This document shows positions 5,710-12,181 of a stretch of DNA of 12,181 bases, piece after piece. The translations under genes were made by a program, and so were the position numbers. Below the pieces are notes generated by a model. The model did no database searches and was not told the DNA's origin. It was given only the letters and a program-made list of their open reading frames with translations. Each line of letters begins with the position of its first letter. The first letter of the stretch is position 1. Origin of the DNA: Nitrospinota bacterium (lineage in GTDB: Bacteria > Nitrospirota > Thermodesulfovibrionia > Thermodesulfovibrionales > UBA1546); assembly GCA_018896985.1 (NCBI GenBank), contig JAHILQ010000109.1:1-12181 (forward strand), written 5' to 3'.

Positions 5710-5823
5710 TTATCTCGGCCAGATTTTAAATGATTTTCTTCCATGAATCCGGTATGCCTGAAAGCCCCTCACATCAAGCGTGAAAACCTCATCAATATCA
5801 GCCTCTTCAGCCAGTACCACAAG
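5710..5823 (-). pseudogene. 3' remnant of a PIN-domain gene (second copy)
   Basis: The stretch 5711-5823 matches 1371-1483 at 107 of 113 positions without gaps. It encodes only the last 37 or so residues of the PIN protein, from VVLAEEADIDEVF to the C-terminus. Of the six differences, three fall in two of the last codons (GPR in the other copy, WPR here), one changes Met to Val, and the others are synonymous. The copies were therefore probably homologous functional genes once, rather than a recent exact duplication. The upstream part is replaced at 5824 by the leader of the cooC-like gene. It cannot encode a functional nuclease. Confidence 0.85.
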
Positions 5824-5884
5824 TTTTTGTGAGAGTGCCAGATGTGTTAAAGTGTATATTAAAGGGCGTTACGGAGGTTTTTGA

Positions 5885-6652
5885 ATGGCGTTTGTGATTG
5901 CACTTGCTGGAAAAGGCGGGACAGGGAAGACAAGCATATCTGCCCTGACTGTCAAGTATCTCGTTGAAAAGAAGAAAAAGGCTGTGCTTGCAGTTGACGC
6001 TGACAGCAATTCCTGCCTTAATGAGGCATTGGGTGTTGATGTCCATGCAACTATCGGGCATCTGAGAGAGGAATCGCTCCAGACAATAAGGGGAGGCGGA
6101 GACAGGCCCGGCGGAATGTCAACGGAGCAGCTATTTAACTATCAGGTTCAGCAGTCAGTCATAGAGGCGAAGGGTTTTGACCTTATGGTGATGGGAAGGC
6201 CTGAGGGCCCCGGATGTTACTGCGCTGCGAATAACATAATCAGAAAATACACTGACAAGCTCTCAGAGACATACACTTATGTTGTGATAGACAACGAGGC
6301 AGGGATGGAGCATCTGAGCAGGAGGACGACTCATAAGGTTGACCTGCTTTTAATAATCAGCGACCCGACTGTAAGGGGCATCAAAACAGCAAAAAGGATT
6401 GCAGACCTTGTAAAAGAGCTTGACCTTGATATTGATAAGCATATGCTGATAATCAACAGGGTAACAGGCGATGAGGGCGATGATCTCAAGAAGCTTGCCG
6501 AGTCTCTCGGGCTTGAAGTTGCCGGTGTTGTTCCTCAGGATAAGAATGTTTTTCAATACGACCTTCAGGGCAAAGCCATCGTAGAACTGCCGGATGATTC
6601 GCCTGCCATAAAAACTGTTTACAGCATTCTTGACAGGTTTGAGATTAAATAG
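5885..6652 (+). CDS. cooC: CooC-like nickel-insertion ATPase (CODH maturation family)
   Basis: This 255-residue P-loop ATPase belongs to the MinD/SIMIBI group. The deviant Walker A, GKGGTGKT, is at residues 9-16 and VDADSN at 37-42. The signature GRPEGPGCYC ends with the C111-x-C113 pair, which in CooC of carbon monoxide dehydrogenase systems binds a metal ion at the dimer interface. DNEAGMEHLSRRT follows. CooC and the related AcsF are known to help load nickel into CODH or acetyl-CoA synthase in the cytoplasm. No cooS or acs gene is in the window, so the client enzyme is elsewhere. GGAGG lies seven bases before the ATG. The leader abuts the PIN remnant at 5824. A CooC-like protein for another nickel enzyme cannot be excluded. 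Confidence 0.88.
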   Translation: MAFVIALAGKGGTGKTSISALTVKYLVEKKKKAVLAVDADSNSCLNEALGVDVHATIGHLREESLQTIRGGGDRPGGMSTEQLFNYQVQQSVIEAKGFDLMVMGRPEGPGCYCAANNIIRKYTDKLSETYTYVVIDNEAGMEHLSRRTTHKVDLLLIISDPTVRGIKTAKRIADLVKELDLDIDKHMLIINRVTGDEGDDLKKLAESLGLEVAGVVPQDKNVFQYDLQGKAIVELPDDSPAIKTVYSILDRFEIK

Positions 6653-6661
6653 TTCTTATTA

Positions 6662-6755
6662 AAGATTGCCACGTCGTCCCGAAGATTTTCGAGACTCCTC
6701 GCAATGACAGAATCTCCAACCTTAATTGTCATTGCGAGCAAAGCGAAGCAATCTT
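6662..6755. repeat. Palindromic dispersed-type repeat between convergent genes
   Basis: Two inverted arms are visible: ctcgcaatgaca at 6698-6709 with tgtcattgcgag at 6727-6738, and outer ends aagattgc (6662-6669) with gcaatctt (6748-6755). The element fills the gap between the ends of cooC and galT. As RNA either strand would fold strongly, so it may also serve as a bidirectional terminator. GTCATTGCGAG sequences of this kind are, from memory, frequent dispersed repeats in related environmental genomes. Confidence 0.75.
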
Positions 6756-6764
6756 GTCTTTAAA

Positions 6765-7763
6765 TTAGGAATCAGTTTTAACTTTTCTCAGGAACTCCGC
6801 AATCTCTTCAGGCAGGGATGTGTTGATATACATTCCTGAACCGAGTTCAAATCCTGCTGTCTGAATTACTCTCGGCACAATGCTCAGATACCAGTGGAAA
6901 TATTCAGAGCCGCTTTCCTTCGGACTTTCAGAGCGTATGACATAGTTGTAGTCCGGGTTATCCAATCCGTGATAAATCTTAGAGAGCACTGTTTTTAGAT
7001 TGTATGCGAGGTCAGCTATTTCCTCATCGCTTATGTCTCCGAAAGATGCATTATGCTTTTTGGGGAATATCCATGTGTGAAACGGAGACAGCGCTGCATA
7101 TGGAATGAATGTCACAAAATGGTTTGTATCCAATATTATCCGCCTGCCTTCTGCAATCTCGGACTTCACAGTTGCGCACATCAGGCACTCTCCTGTATTG
7201 TCAAAATATCTTGTTGTCTCATCTATTCTGTCCCTTACCTGCATCGGCGTTACAGGTGTGCCTACAATCTGTGAGTGAGGATGCTCAATGGATGTGCCTG
7301 CCTTCTCTCCGTTGTTTTTGAAGATTATTACATGTTCAATTCTGGGATCGTTATAGATGTCAAGAAAACGGTTTTTGTATATCTTTAGAATGTCAGCTAT
7401 ATCCGCTGCAGGCATAAGAGCTGTTGGCGTGTTGTGGAGGGCTGACTCTATTATTACTTCGTGCTTTCCGACACCGGTGACAAGATGTTTCAATCCTTCA
7501 TTTATCCGCTTTCGTTCTCCTTCAAAGCTCAGCGCTGAAAATTTATTAGGCGTTACCCTTATCTTCCAGCTTCCGTCAGAGGACACCTTCATTATTTCTC
7601 CGGGGGTTTTGTCTTCATTCCCGGGGCAGAAAGGGCAGTTTTTGTCATGTTCGGGCAGATATTTTTTGTCTCTTCTCTGGCGAAATTCATCAGGCCGTTT
7701 TGCCCGCTCGGTTGCGATTATTACCCACTCTCTTGTTATAAGGTTTAATCTGAGTTCAGGCAT
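6765..7763 (-). CDS. galT: Galactose-1-phosphate uridylyltransferase
   Basis: This protein of about 332 residues is of normal GalT length. It contains CPFC (residues 43-46) and a further C-x2-C near 192, histidine 109 in ESALHN, and the catalytic HPHSQ near 160-164, where the second histidine is known to carry the uridylyl group. EYFHWYLSIVPR near 287 matches the C-terminal HxH region with a tyrosine as its third residue. The enzyme swaps UMP between UDP-glucose and galactose-1-phosphate in the Leloir pathway. HSQ in place of the Escherichia coli HGQ is common in distant relatives, including the ADP-glucose phosphorylase group, so substrate preference is not certain. It starts 12 bases after bioF on the same strand, with no clear Shine-Dalgarno. 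Confidence 0.88.
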   Translation of the reverse strand: MPELRLNLITREWVIIATERAKRPDEFRQRRDKKYLPEHDKNCPFCPGNEDKTPGEIMKVSSDGSWKIRVTPNKFSALSFEGERKRINEGLKHLVTGVGKHEVIIESALHNTPTALMPAADIADILKIYKNRFLDIYNDPRIEHVIIFKNNGEKAGTSIEHPHSQIVGTPVTPMQVRDRIDETTRYFDNTGECLMCATVKSEIAEGRRIILDTNHFVTFIPYAALSPFHTWIFPKKHNASFGDISDEEIADLAYNLKTVLSKIYHGLDNPDYNYVIRSESPKESGSEYFHWYLSIVPRVIQTAGFELGSGMYINTSLPEEIAEFLRKVKTDS

Positions 7764-7775
7764 GTTATAAGCATA

Positions 7776-9041
7776 TCACAACGATAATGCCTTTATCAGC
7801 CTTTCAATATCTTCAGCGGTATGAGCGGCTGTCACTGTTATTCTTATGCGAGGTTCTTTTACAGACGGCGGTCTTATTGCAGGGGCAAAGATGCCGTTTT
7901 CCAAGAGATGCTGTGATATCTGCAGCGCTTTTTCAACTGTTCCTGTCCTGACAGGGATTATCGGTGTTTCGCTGCCCATAATATCGTAACCGAGTTGTAT
8001 AATTCCGTGAACAGCCTGTTCTCTGTTTGACCACAGTTTGTTAAGTAGTTCTGGTTCTCTTTCTATAACCTCTAAGGCAGCGGTTGAGGCTGCGGCAGCG
8101 CATGAAGGCAGGGCTGTGGAAAATATAAAACTTCTTGCAGTGTTCAGTATCCACTCTATGATGTCTTTGCTTCCGGCAGCGAATGCTCCGAATGAACCCA
8201 GAGCTTTTGAGAATGTTCCCATCTGTATAATCCACGGCTCTGATTTTATGCCAAAATGCGCGAGTGCGCCTTTTCCGTTTCCAAGTACACCTGTGCCGTG
8301 AGCATCGTCTATATAAAGAAACAAGTTAGGAGTTGAGAGTTCAGAGTTAAGAGTTAAGCAGAGATTGTAGATTTCTTTTAGTGGGGCAATATCACCGTCC
8401 ATACTAAAGACCGAATCTGTTACAACAATATATTTTCGGACTGCAATACTGTCATGCTGAACTTGGTTCAGCATCTTATCAGAGGAGGCACGTTTAGCAG
8501 TTTTGTGAGCATGAGATTCCGAAACAAGTTCGGAATGACCATCTGACCGATACAGTGCACTTTCTTTTTCTATAAGTTCTTTGAGATGACCCATGTCTTT
8601 GTGTCTGTAAATTATTTTCTTTGCCCTGCTCAGCCTGCATCCGTCAACTATGCTTGCATGGTTGAGTTCATCGCTGAATATCACATCTCCTTCATCAGTA
8701 ATTGCAGGGATTATCCCTGTATTTGCCGAATAGCCTGAATTAAAGATAAGGGCTGATTCTGTTCCCTTGAATTTTGCTGTCCTTTTTTCAAGTTCACTAT
8801 GAAGAATACTTCCGCCGCAGAGAAGCCTTGATGCGCCTGAGCCGAAACCGAATGTCTCAATAGCTTTTTTTGAGGATTCAATCAAGCGGGGGTGGTTTGC
8901 GAGTCCGAGATAGTCGTTTGACGAAAAATTTATGTACTCCTTTCCGTCTATCACTATCCTTGTGCCTTGCGGAGAATTGCGGTTTTTAATCTCACGCAGG
9001 AGGTTTGTTTCTTTAAGGCGGATGAGTGATTCAGAGAACAT
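7776..9041 (-). CDS. bioF: 8-amino-7-oxononanoate synthase (biotin synthesis) with repeat-derived insertions
   Basis: This is a PLP-dependent enzyme of the alpha-oxoamine synthase family. It shows NFSSNDYLGLA near the start, GFGSGASRLLCG at 65-76, SDELNHASIVDG, TDSVFSMDGD, DDAHGTGVLG, and TFSKALGSFG with the PLP lysine at 279. The known reaction condenses pimeloyl-ACP or -CoA with alanine. The length of 421 residues exceeds the usual 385-395. The excess lies in about 161-200 (with SELVSESHA and KMLNQVQHD), encoded by a palindromic repeat, and about 231-239, encoded by heptad repeats. Both interrupt otherwise conserved flanks without shifting the frame. KBL (2-amino-3-ketobutyrate ligase) is an alternative. 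The ATG at 9039-9041 has no Shine-Dalgarno but a TATAAT just upstream. galT follows after 12 bases. Confidence 0.87.
   Translation of the reverse strand: MFSESLIRLKETNLLREIKNRNSPQGTRIVIDGKEYINFSSNDYLGLANHPRLIESSKKAIETFGFGSGASRLLCGGSILHSELEKRTAKFKGTESALIFNSGYSANTGIIPAITDEGDVIFSDELNHASIVDGCRLSRAKKIIYRHKDMGHLKELIEKESALYRSDGHSELVSESHAHKTAKRASSDKMLNQVQHDSIAVRKYIVVTDSVFSMDGDIAPLKEIYNLCLTLNSELSTPNLFLYIDDAHGTGVLGNGKGALAHFGIKSEPWIIQMGTFSKALGSFGAFAAGSKDIIEWILNTARSFIFSTALPSCAAAASTAALEVIEREPELLNKLWSNREQAVHGIIQLGYDIMGSETPIIPVRTGTVEKALQISQHLLENGIFAPAIRPPSVKEPRIRITVTAAHTAEDIERLIKALSL
8325..8359. repeat. Five 7-bp repeats inside bioF
   Basis: On the plus strand gttagga, gttgaga, gttcaga, gttaaga and gttaagc follow one another at 8325-8359 (consensus GTTNAGA). 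They encode part of an extra loop (TLNSELSTPN) just before the LYIDDAHGTG strand of BioF. Confidence 0.9.
8451..8539. repeat. Bipartite palindromic element inserted in bioF
   Basis: On the plus strand atgctgaac (8454-8462) pairs with gttcagcat (8466-8474), and attccgaa (8516-8523) pairs with ttcggaat (8529-8536). The ends are GTCAT (8451) and ATGAC (to 8539). The element encodes residues roughly 168-197 of BioF in frame, a stretch absent from ordinary BioF proteins. Confidence 0.85.
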
Positions 9042-9049
9042 TATCTGCT

Positions 9050-9055
9050 ATTATA
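9050..9055 (-). promoter_or_regulatory. Candidate -10 box for bioF
   Basis: TATAAT lies on the minus strand eight bases before the bioF ATG, with no good -35 and no Shine-Dalgarno. If it is used, transcription would start at or next to the start codon and the mRNA would be leaderless. Confidence 0.35.
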
Positions 9056-9120
9056 CCTCACAAATTAGGAAAACTTATAAAACGATTTAAAAAATTCTTC
9101 GTGAGTTTTAAGCCTTTTCC

Positions 9121-9149
9121 TTGACAAAAGGAAAAATATGTGATAAATT
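9121..9149 (+). promoter_or_regulatory. Probable sigma-70-type promoter of the ATP synthase operon
   Basis: A perfect TTGACA at 9121-9126 is followed after 17 bases by TAAATT at 9144-9149 (four of six matches). The expected start site is about 50 bases before the first ATP synthase gene. An inverted repeat, ttttcctt (9115-9122) with aaggaaaa (9128-9135), overlaps the -35 and could be an operator. Confidence 0.6.
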
Positions 9150-9207
9150 TCATCGTTTTCACTTTTGGTTGTCATAAAAATCTTATCAGGAAAAACAGGG
9201 TGGAGCA

Positions 9208-9627
9208 ATGTTAGAACTGAACAAATGGTTTTTTGTCCTGCTTATAAACTTTCTTGGCTTACTCTATATACTGAATAAAATTCTTTTCAGGCCGCTCCTC
9301 AAGCTTTTTAAAGAAAGGCAAGACAGCATAAACGGCGCGCTCGGTTCTGCAAAGGATATGTCCCAAAGGAAAGACGAGGCCATTGCGAGGCTGAATAAAG
9401 ACTTAGCGGATGCCAGAGATAAGGCGAAAGAGGCGTTTGAATCCCTTAGGTCAGAAGGCGGAAATAAGCAAAAGGAACTCTTTTCAGGCGCCGCGGCAGA
9501 GGCGTCAGGAATGCTTCAGAAAGCGAGAGCAGAACTGAGGGCAGAGGCTGAAAAGGCAAGACAGGCCTTACGGGCTGATATGGATAAATTCTCTGACGAG
9601 ATTGTAAGGAAATTGTTAAAGGCATGA
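9208..9627 (+). CDS. atpF: ATP synthase F0 subunit b' (first b-type subunit)
   Basis: The 139-residue protein has one N-terminal membrane helix (about residues 7-25, FFVLLINFLGLLYIL), the FRPLLKLFKER turn, then a long charged, alanine-rich coiled coil to the C-terminus. This is the layout of a peripheral-stalk b subunit. It is followed by a second b-type gene, so this is the b' of a b/b' pair, known in photosynthetic bacteria and in several anaerobic lineages. The stalk links the F0 membrane sector to F1. GGTGGAG precedes the ATG closely. It opens the operon, and its stop overlaps the next start by four bases (ATGA). Confidence 0.85.
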   Translation: MLELNKWFFVLLINFLGLLYILNKILFRPLLKLFKERQDSINGALGSAKDMSQRKDEAIARLNKDLADARDKAKEAFESLRSEGGNKQKELFSGAAAEASGMLQKARAELRAEAEKARQALRADMDKFSDEIVRKLLKA

Positions 9628-10280
9628 GAAAAATTCAAAATTCATCCCGAACAAGTCGGGACAAAGTTCAAAGTTCAAAAACTGATAACTCGTCACTCAT
9701 TACTCGTCACCCGTTACTCATTTTAGCATCCTGCATCATGTATCTTGCATTTGCATGTGTTGCTTTCGCAAGCGGAGGCGGGGAAGAAGGAAGCGCAGGA
9801 GCGATAGCTAAAGACTATCTCTGGAAGATCATAAATTTTGGAATCCTGTTCTTTATCTTATATAAATTTGGGAAAAAACCATTGCAGTCATTTCTCAAAC
9901 AGAGGACAGAGCTCATAGAAAAGACCCTTAAGGAAGCAAAGGAGGCAAAGGAACTGGCGCAGAAAGCCCTCGCAGCGGTTGAAGAAAGGCTTAAGGCAAG
10001 GGACAGAGAGATAGGGGAGATTGTTTCATCATCAAAAGAGTCGGGAGAAAAGGAGAAGGCGCGGCTTACTGAAGAAGGCAACAGGATGAAAGAAAAGATA
10101 CTTGAGCAGGCAAGGACTAATATAGCTTACGAGGTTAAAAGGGCTAAGGAAACAATAATGGAAGAGGCAGCCGCTATTGCAATAGAACTTGCAGAGAAAA
10201 AACTTAAAGAAAAACTTACTCAAGAAGAGCAGCTTAAGCTGCTTGAAGATTCTTTAGCAAAGATAGAAGGCAAGAATTGA
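9624..10280 (+). CDS. atpF: ATP synthase F0 subunit b with repeat-derived N-terminal extension
   Basis: Residues from about 63 on form a normal b subunit: a membrane helix (WKIINFGILFFILYKFG), the KPLQSFLKQR turn and a long charged coiled coil. Before it lies another hydrophobic segment (about 31-49, LLILASCIMYLAFACVAFA) followed by SGGGEEG. This looks like a cleavable signal peptide, as in b subunits of several anaerobes. Residues 5-30 (starting QNSSRTSRDK) are encoded by a short palindrome and by 7-bp repeats and have no counterpart in the family, to my knowledge. The start overlaps the b' stop (ATGA at 9624-9627). A later start would remove part of the hydrophobic segment and lacks a good ribosome site. 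Confidence 0.85.
   Translation: MRKIQNSSRTSRDKVQSSKTDNSSLITRHPLLILASCIMYLAFACVAFASGGGEEGSAGAIAKDYLWKIINFGILFFILYKFGKKPLQSFLKQRTELIEKTLKEAKEAKELAQKALAAVEERLKARDREIGEIVSSSKESGEKEKARLTEEGNRMKEKILEQARTNIAYEVKRAKETIMEEAAAIAIELAEKKLKEKLTQEEQLKLLEDSLAKIEGKN
9645..9661. repeat. Small palindrome in the b-subunit gene
   Basis: tcccga (9645-9650) and tcggga (9656-9661) flank the loop acaag. The same loop occurs in the palindrome attccgaa-acaag-ttcggaat inside bioF, which suggests a related family of elements. Confidence 0.7.
9682..9723. repeat. Six 7-bp repeats in the b-subunit gene
   Basis: ctgataa, ctcgtca, ctcatta, ctcgtca, cccgtta and ctcattt follow one another (consensus CTCRTNA). They encode residues about 20-33 of subunit b, before the first hydrophobic segment. 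Confidence 0.88.
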
Positions 10281-10816
10281 AACCGGCAAAAGAAGCTAAA
10301 AAATACGCAAAGACTCTTATAAATGCTGTAGGCATCGATGGTGTGCCTCAGACGCTAACTGAGCTTACGGTGATAGAAAACCTTATGCTGAAGAGCAGAG
10401 ATTTTAAGAGTTTTCTGTTAAACCCCGCATTTTCTCAGTCTGACAGGGAGAAGGCATTGAAACATATGGCAGAGAGTGCAAGGCTTTCTGAAAAGGTCGT
10501 CAGGTTTGTGATGCATCTTTCAGAGCTTAGAATGATCGGAGCCCTTTCAGAGATAATTAAAATAGCCACTGCCATTTATCTTGAAAAGAAAAAGCGCGCA
10601 AAGGCTACTGTTTTAACTTCTATAGAGATAAGCAAAGATTATGAGGAGAGGCTTAAGCGTTCATTGAAGAGATTGACTGAGAGGGATGTGGATATAGAAT
10701 TTGTTATGGAGCCTGCTTTGCTTGGGGGAATCCTTGTAAAGGTAGGAAGTACAATGTATGACACAAGTATAAAAGGCCAGTTGAGGCTTTTAAGAAATGA
10801 GCTTATAAAGGGGTGA
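10277..10816 (+). CDS. atpH: ATP synthase F1 subunit delta
   Basis: The 179-residue protein is of the normal OSCP/delta length. The N-terminal helical domain begins AKKYAKTLINA, and the C-terminal signature LLGGILVKVGSTMYDTSIKG (ending near residue 166) is the classic delta/OSCP motif. Delta caps the F1 head and binds the peripheral stalk. The start is a TTG at 10277-10279 that overlaps the subunit b stop in a TTGA arrangement, with AGAAGG about six bases upstream; no ATG at the expected N-terminus competes. It lies between the b subunit and alpha genes, with four bases before the alpha start. Confidence 0.93.
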   Translation: MKPAKEAKKYAKTLINAVGIDGVPQTLTELTVIENLMLKSRDFKSFLLNPAFSQSDREKALKHMAESARLSEKVVRFVMHLSELRMIGALSEIIKIATAIYLEKKKRAKATVLTSIEISKDYEERLKRSLKRLTERDVDIEFVMEPALLGGILVKVGSTMYDTSIKGQLRLLRNELIKG

Positions 10817-10820
10817 TTAG

Positions 10821-12181
10821 ATGGAAATTAAGGTTGACGAGATAAGTGAACTTCTAAGAAAACAGATAACAGACTTTGAAAAGAAGGTTGATGTGAGCGA
10901 GGTGGGCACTGTCGTATCAGTGGGCGACGGTATAGCGAGGATTTACGGGCTTGACAAATGCATGGCTTCGGAGCTTCTTGAATTCCCGAACAATATTACG
11001 GGAATGGCGCTCAACCTTGAGGAAGATACAGTAGGCGCGGTTCTCTTTGGAGAGGACTCGCTTATTCATGAAGGCGATATTGTTAAACGCACAGGCAGGA
11101 TTATGTCCGTGCCTGTGGGTGAAGCGATGAGAGGAAGGGTTGTCAACGCTATCGGACAGCCGATTGACGGAAAGGGCCCTATTAACACAAAAGATTTCAG
11201 AATAGTTGATGTTGTTGCTCCCGGTATTGTCGACAGGCAGCCTGTTTCCGAGCCTATGCAGACAGGTCTTAAGGCAATAGATTCCATGATCCCTATCGGA
11301 AGGGGGCAGAGAGAGCTTATCATCGGCGACCGCCAGACAGGAAAAACAGCAATAGCAATAGATGCAATCATAAACCAGAAGGGTGGAGACGTTACATGCA
11401 TATATGTTGCAGTTGGCCAGAAGCGTTCAAATGTAGTTCGTGTCATGAAGATTCTGGAAGAAAACGGCGCAATGGAGCACACAATCATAGTTTCCGCAAC
11501 AGCAAGCGAGCCCGCGCCATTGCAGTACATTGCTCCATACACAGGATGCTCAATAGGCGAGTATTTCAGGGATAACGGCAAACATGCATTGATAATATAC
11601 GATGACCTTAGCAAGCAAGCTGCATCATACAGGCAGTTGTCACTGCTGTTGAGACGTCCTCCAGGACGTGAGGCATTCCCGGGAGATGTTTTCTATCTGC
11701 ATTCAAGGCTTCTTGAAAGGGCTGCAAAACTTTCCAAAGAACTCGGAGGCGGTTCACTGACAGCGTTTCCTATAATAGAGACACAGGCCGGTGACGTTTC
11801 AGGTTATATTCCAACAAATGTTATCTCTATTACAGACGGCCAGATATATCTTGAGCCTGAACTTTTCTACGCAGGCATAAGGCCTGCTGTTAACGTAGGC
11901 CTCTCAGTCAGCCGTGTCGGCAGCGCTGCGCAGACAAAGGCAATGAAACAGGTTGCAGGCACACTCAGGCTTGACCTTGCGCAGTTCAGGGAGCTTGCCG
12001 CATTCGCACAGTTCGGAAGCGACCTTGATAAGGCTACGCTGGCACAGATAGAAAGAGGGAAAAGGATGGTTGAACTCCTTAAGCAGGACCAGTTTGTGCC
12101 TATGACAATGGTGGATCAGGTAATGGTTCTTTTCGCCGCAACACAGGGATTCATTGATGATATTCCTGTGGAATCAGTCAA
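10821..12181 (+). CDS. atpA: ATP synthase F1 subunit alpha, 3' end outside the window
   Basis: The frame opens at the ATG 10821-10823, preceded by AAAGGGGTGA, and stays open to the window edge: 453 codons of the usual roughly 500. The protein shows MEIKVDEISELLRKQI, the beta-barrel domain VGTVVSVGDGIARIYGL, and the Walker A GDRQTGKT at residues 169-176, the same numbering as in Escherichia coli. QASEP-like ASEPAPLQYIAP, DDLSKQA, LLLRRPPGREAFPGD and SVSRVGSAAQ with R365, the arginine that reaches the neighbouring catalytic site, follow. Alpha subunits bind nucleotide non-catalytically and alternate with beta. All expected motifs are present, so nothing suggests divergence. Confidence 0.97.
   Translation, partial: MEIKVDEISELLRKQITDFEKKVDVSEVGTVVSVGDGIARIYGLDKCMASELLEFPNNITGMALNLEEDTVGAVLFGEDSLIHEGDIVKRTGRIMSVPVGEAMRGRVVNAIGQPIDGKGPINTKDFRIVDVVAPGIVDRQPVSEPMQTGLKAIDSMIPIGRGQRELIIGDRQTGKTAIAIDAIINQKGGDVTCIYVAVGQKRSNVVRVMKILEENGAMEHTIIVSATASEPAPLQYIAPYTGCSIGEYFRDNGKHALIIYDDLSKQAASYRQLSLLLRRPPGREAFPGDVFYLHSRLLERAAKLSKELGGGSLTAFPIIETQAGDVSGYIPTNVISITDGQIYLEPELFYAGIRPAVNVGLSVSRVGSAAQTKAMKQVAGTLRLDLAQFRELAAFAQFGSDLDKATLAQIERGKRMVELLKQDQFVPMTMVDQVMVLFAATQGFIDDIPVESV

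Noticed and set aside
5807..6061. Minus-strand frame of 84 residues at the start of cooC
   Set aside because: It opposes the clear P-loop region of the cooC-like gene and has no recognisable content.
7357..7770. 137-residue open frame on the plus strand
   Set aside because: Antisense shadow of galT, with serine/arginine-rich low-quality composition.
11066..11614. 182-residue open frame on the minus strand
   Set aside because: It lies wholly antisense to atpA, whose frame has every alpha-subunit motif. The minus frame has no family resemblance.
10821..12181. Anything unusual in atpA
   Set aside because: All motifs and spacings are standard; the missing C-terminus is only the window edge.

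Overview
The window looks like a chromosomal segment of a Gram-negative, probably anaerobic or facultative bacterium. The F0F1 genes run b', b, delta, alpha with no a or c genes beside them, a nickel-insertion ATPase of the CooC type is present, and palindromic and heptad repeats sit inside coding regions. Together these suggest a Nitrospirota- or Desulfobacterota-like lineage. That placement is inference; no rRNA or marker phylogeny is available here.

Left part, about 1-5825, is AT-rich accessory DNA with genes on the minus strand. At 1-1269 I read the edge of an integron cassette array: a GIY-YIG (T5orf172-type) protein lies between two identical core sites (GTTAGGC on the minus strand) and carries its own 132-bp attC site. 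The next cassette begins with an MNT-type nucleotidyltransferase antitoxin, and an overlapping gene, probably its HEPN toxin partner, runs off the window. No integrase is visible. Next comes a PIN-domain gene broken at its N-terminus by a 17-bp inverted repeat and 13-bp tandem repeats (1705-1917). A restriction-modification operon follows (1934-4233): a truncated methyltransferase, an unknown 109-aa protein, a beta-class adenine-type methyltransferase and a PD-(D/E)XK-like endonuclease. Then come a lipoprotein and a 74-aa protein, in a unit bounded by related repeats with a degenerate attC-like hairpin at one end. A second copy of the 3' end of the PIN gene (5710-5823) closes the island, so a 113-bp direct repeat about 95% identical brackets roughly 4.3 kb.

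Right part, 5885-12181, is housekeeping DNA. A cooC-like gene (+) converges on a bioF-galT pair (-), with a palindromic repeat between them. bioF diverges from the ATP synthase operon (+), which holds atpF', atpF, atpH and the first 453 codons of atpA.

The most unusual features are the complete integron cassette with attC, the cassette-like lipoprotein unit, and the in-frame repeat-derived peptides in essential enzymes: a roughly 40-residue palindromic-element insertion plus a heptad repeat in BioF, and a palindrome plus heptads at the N-terminus of ATP synthase subunit b.
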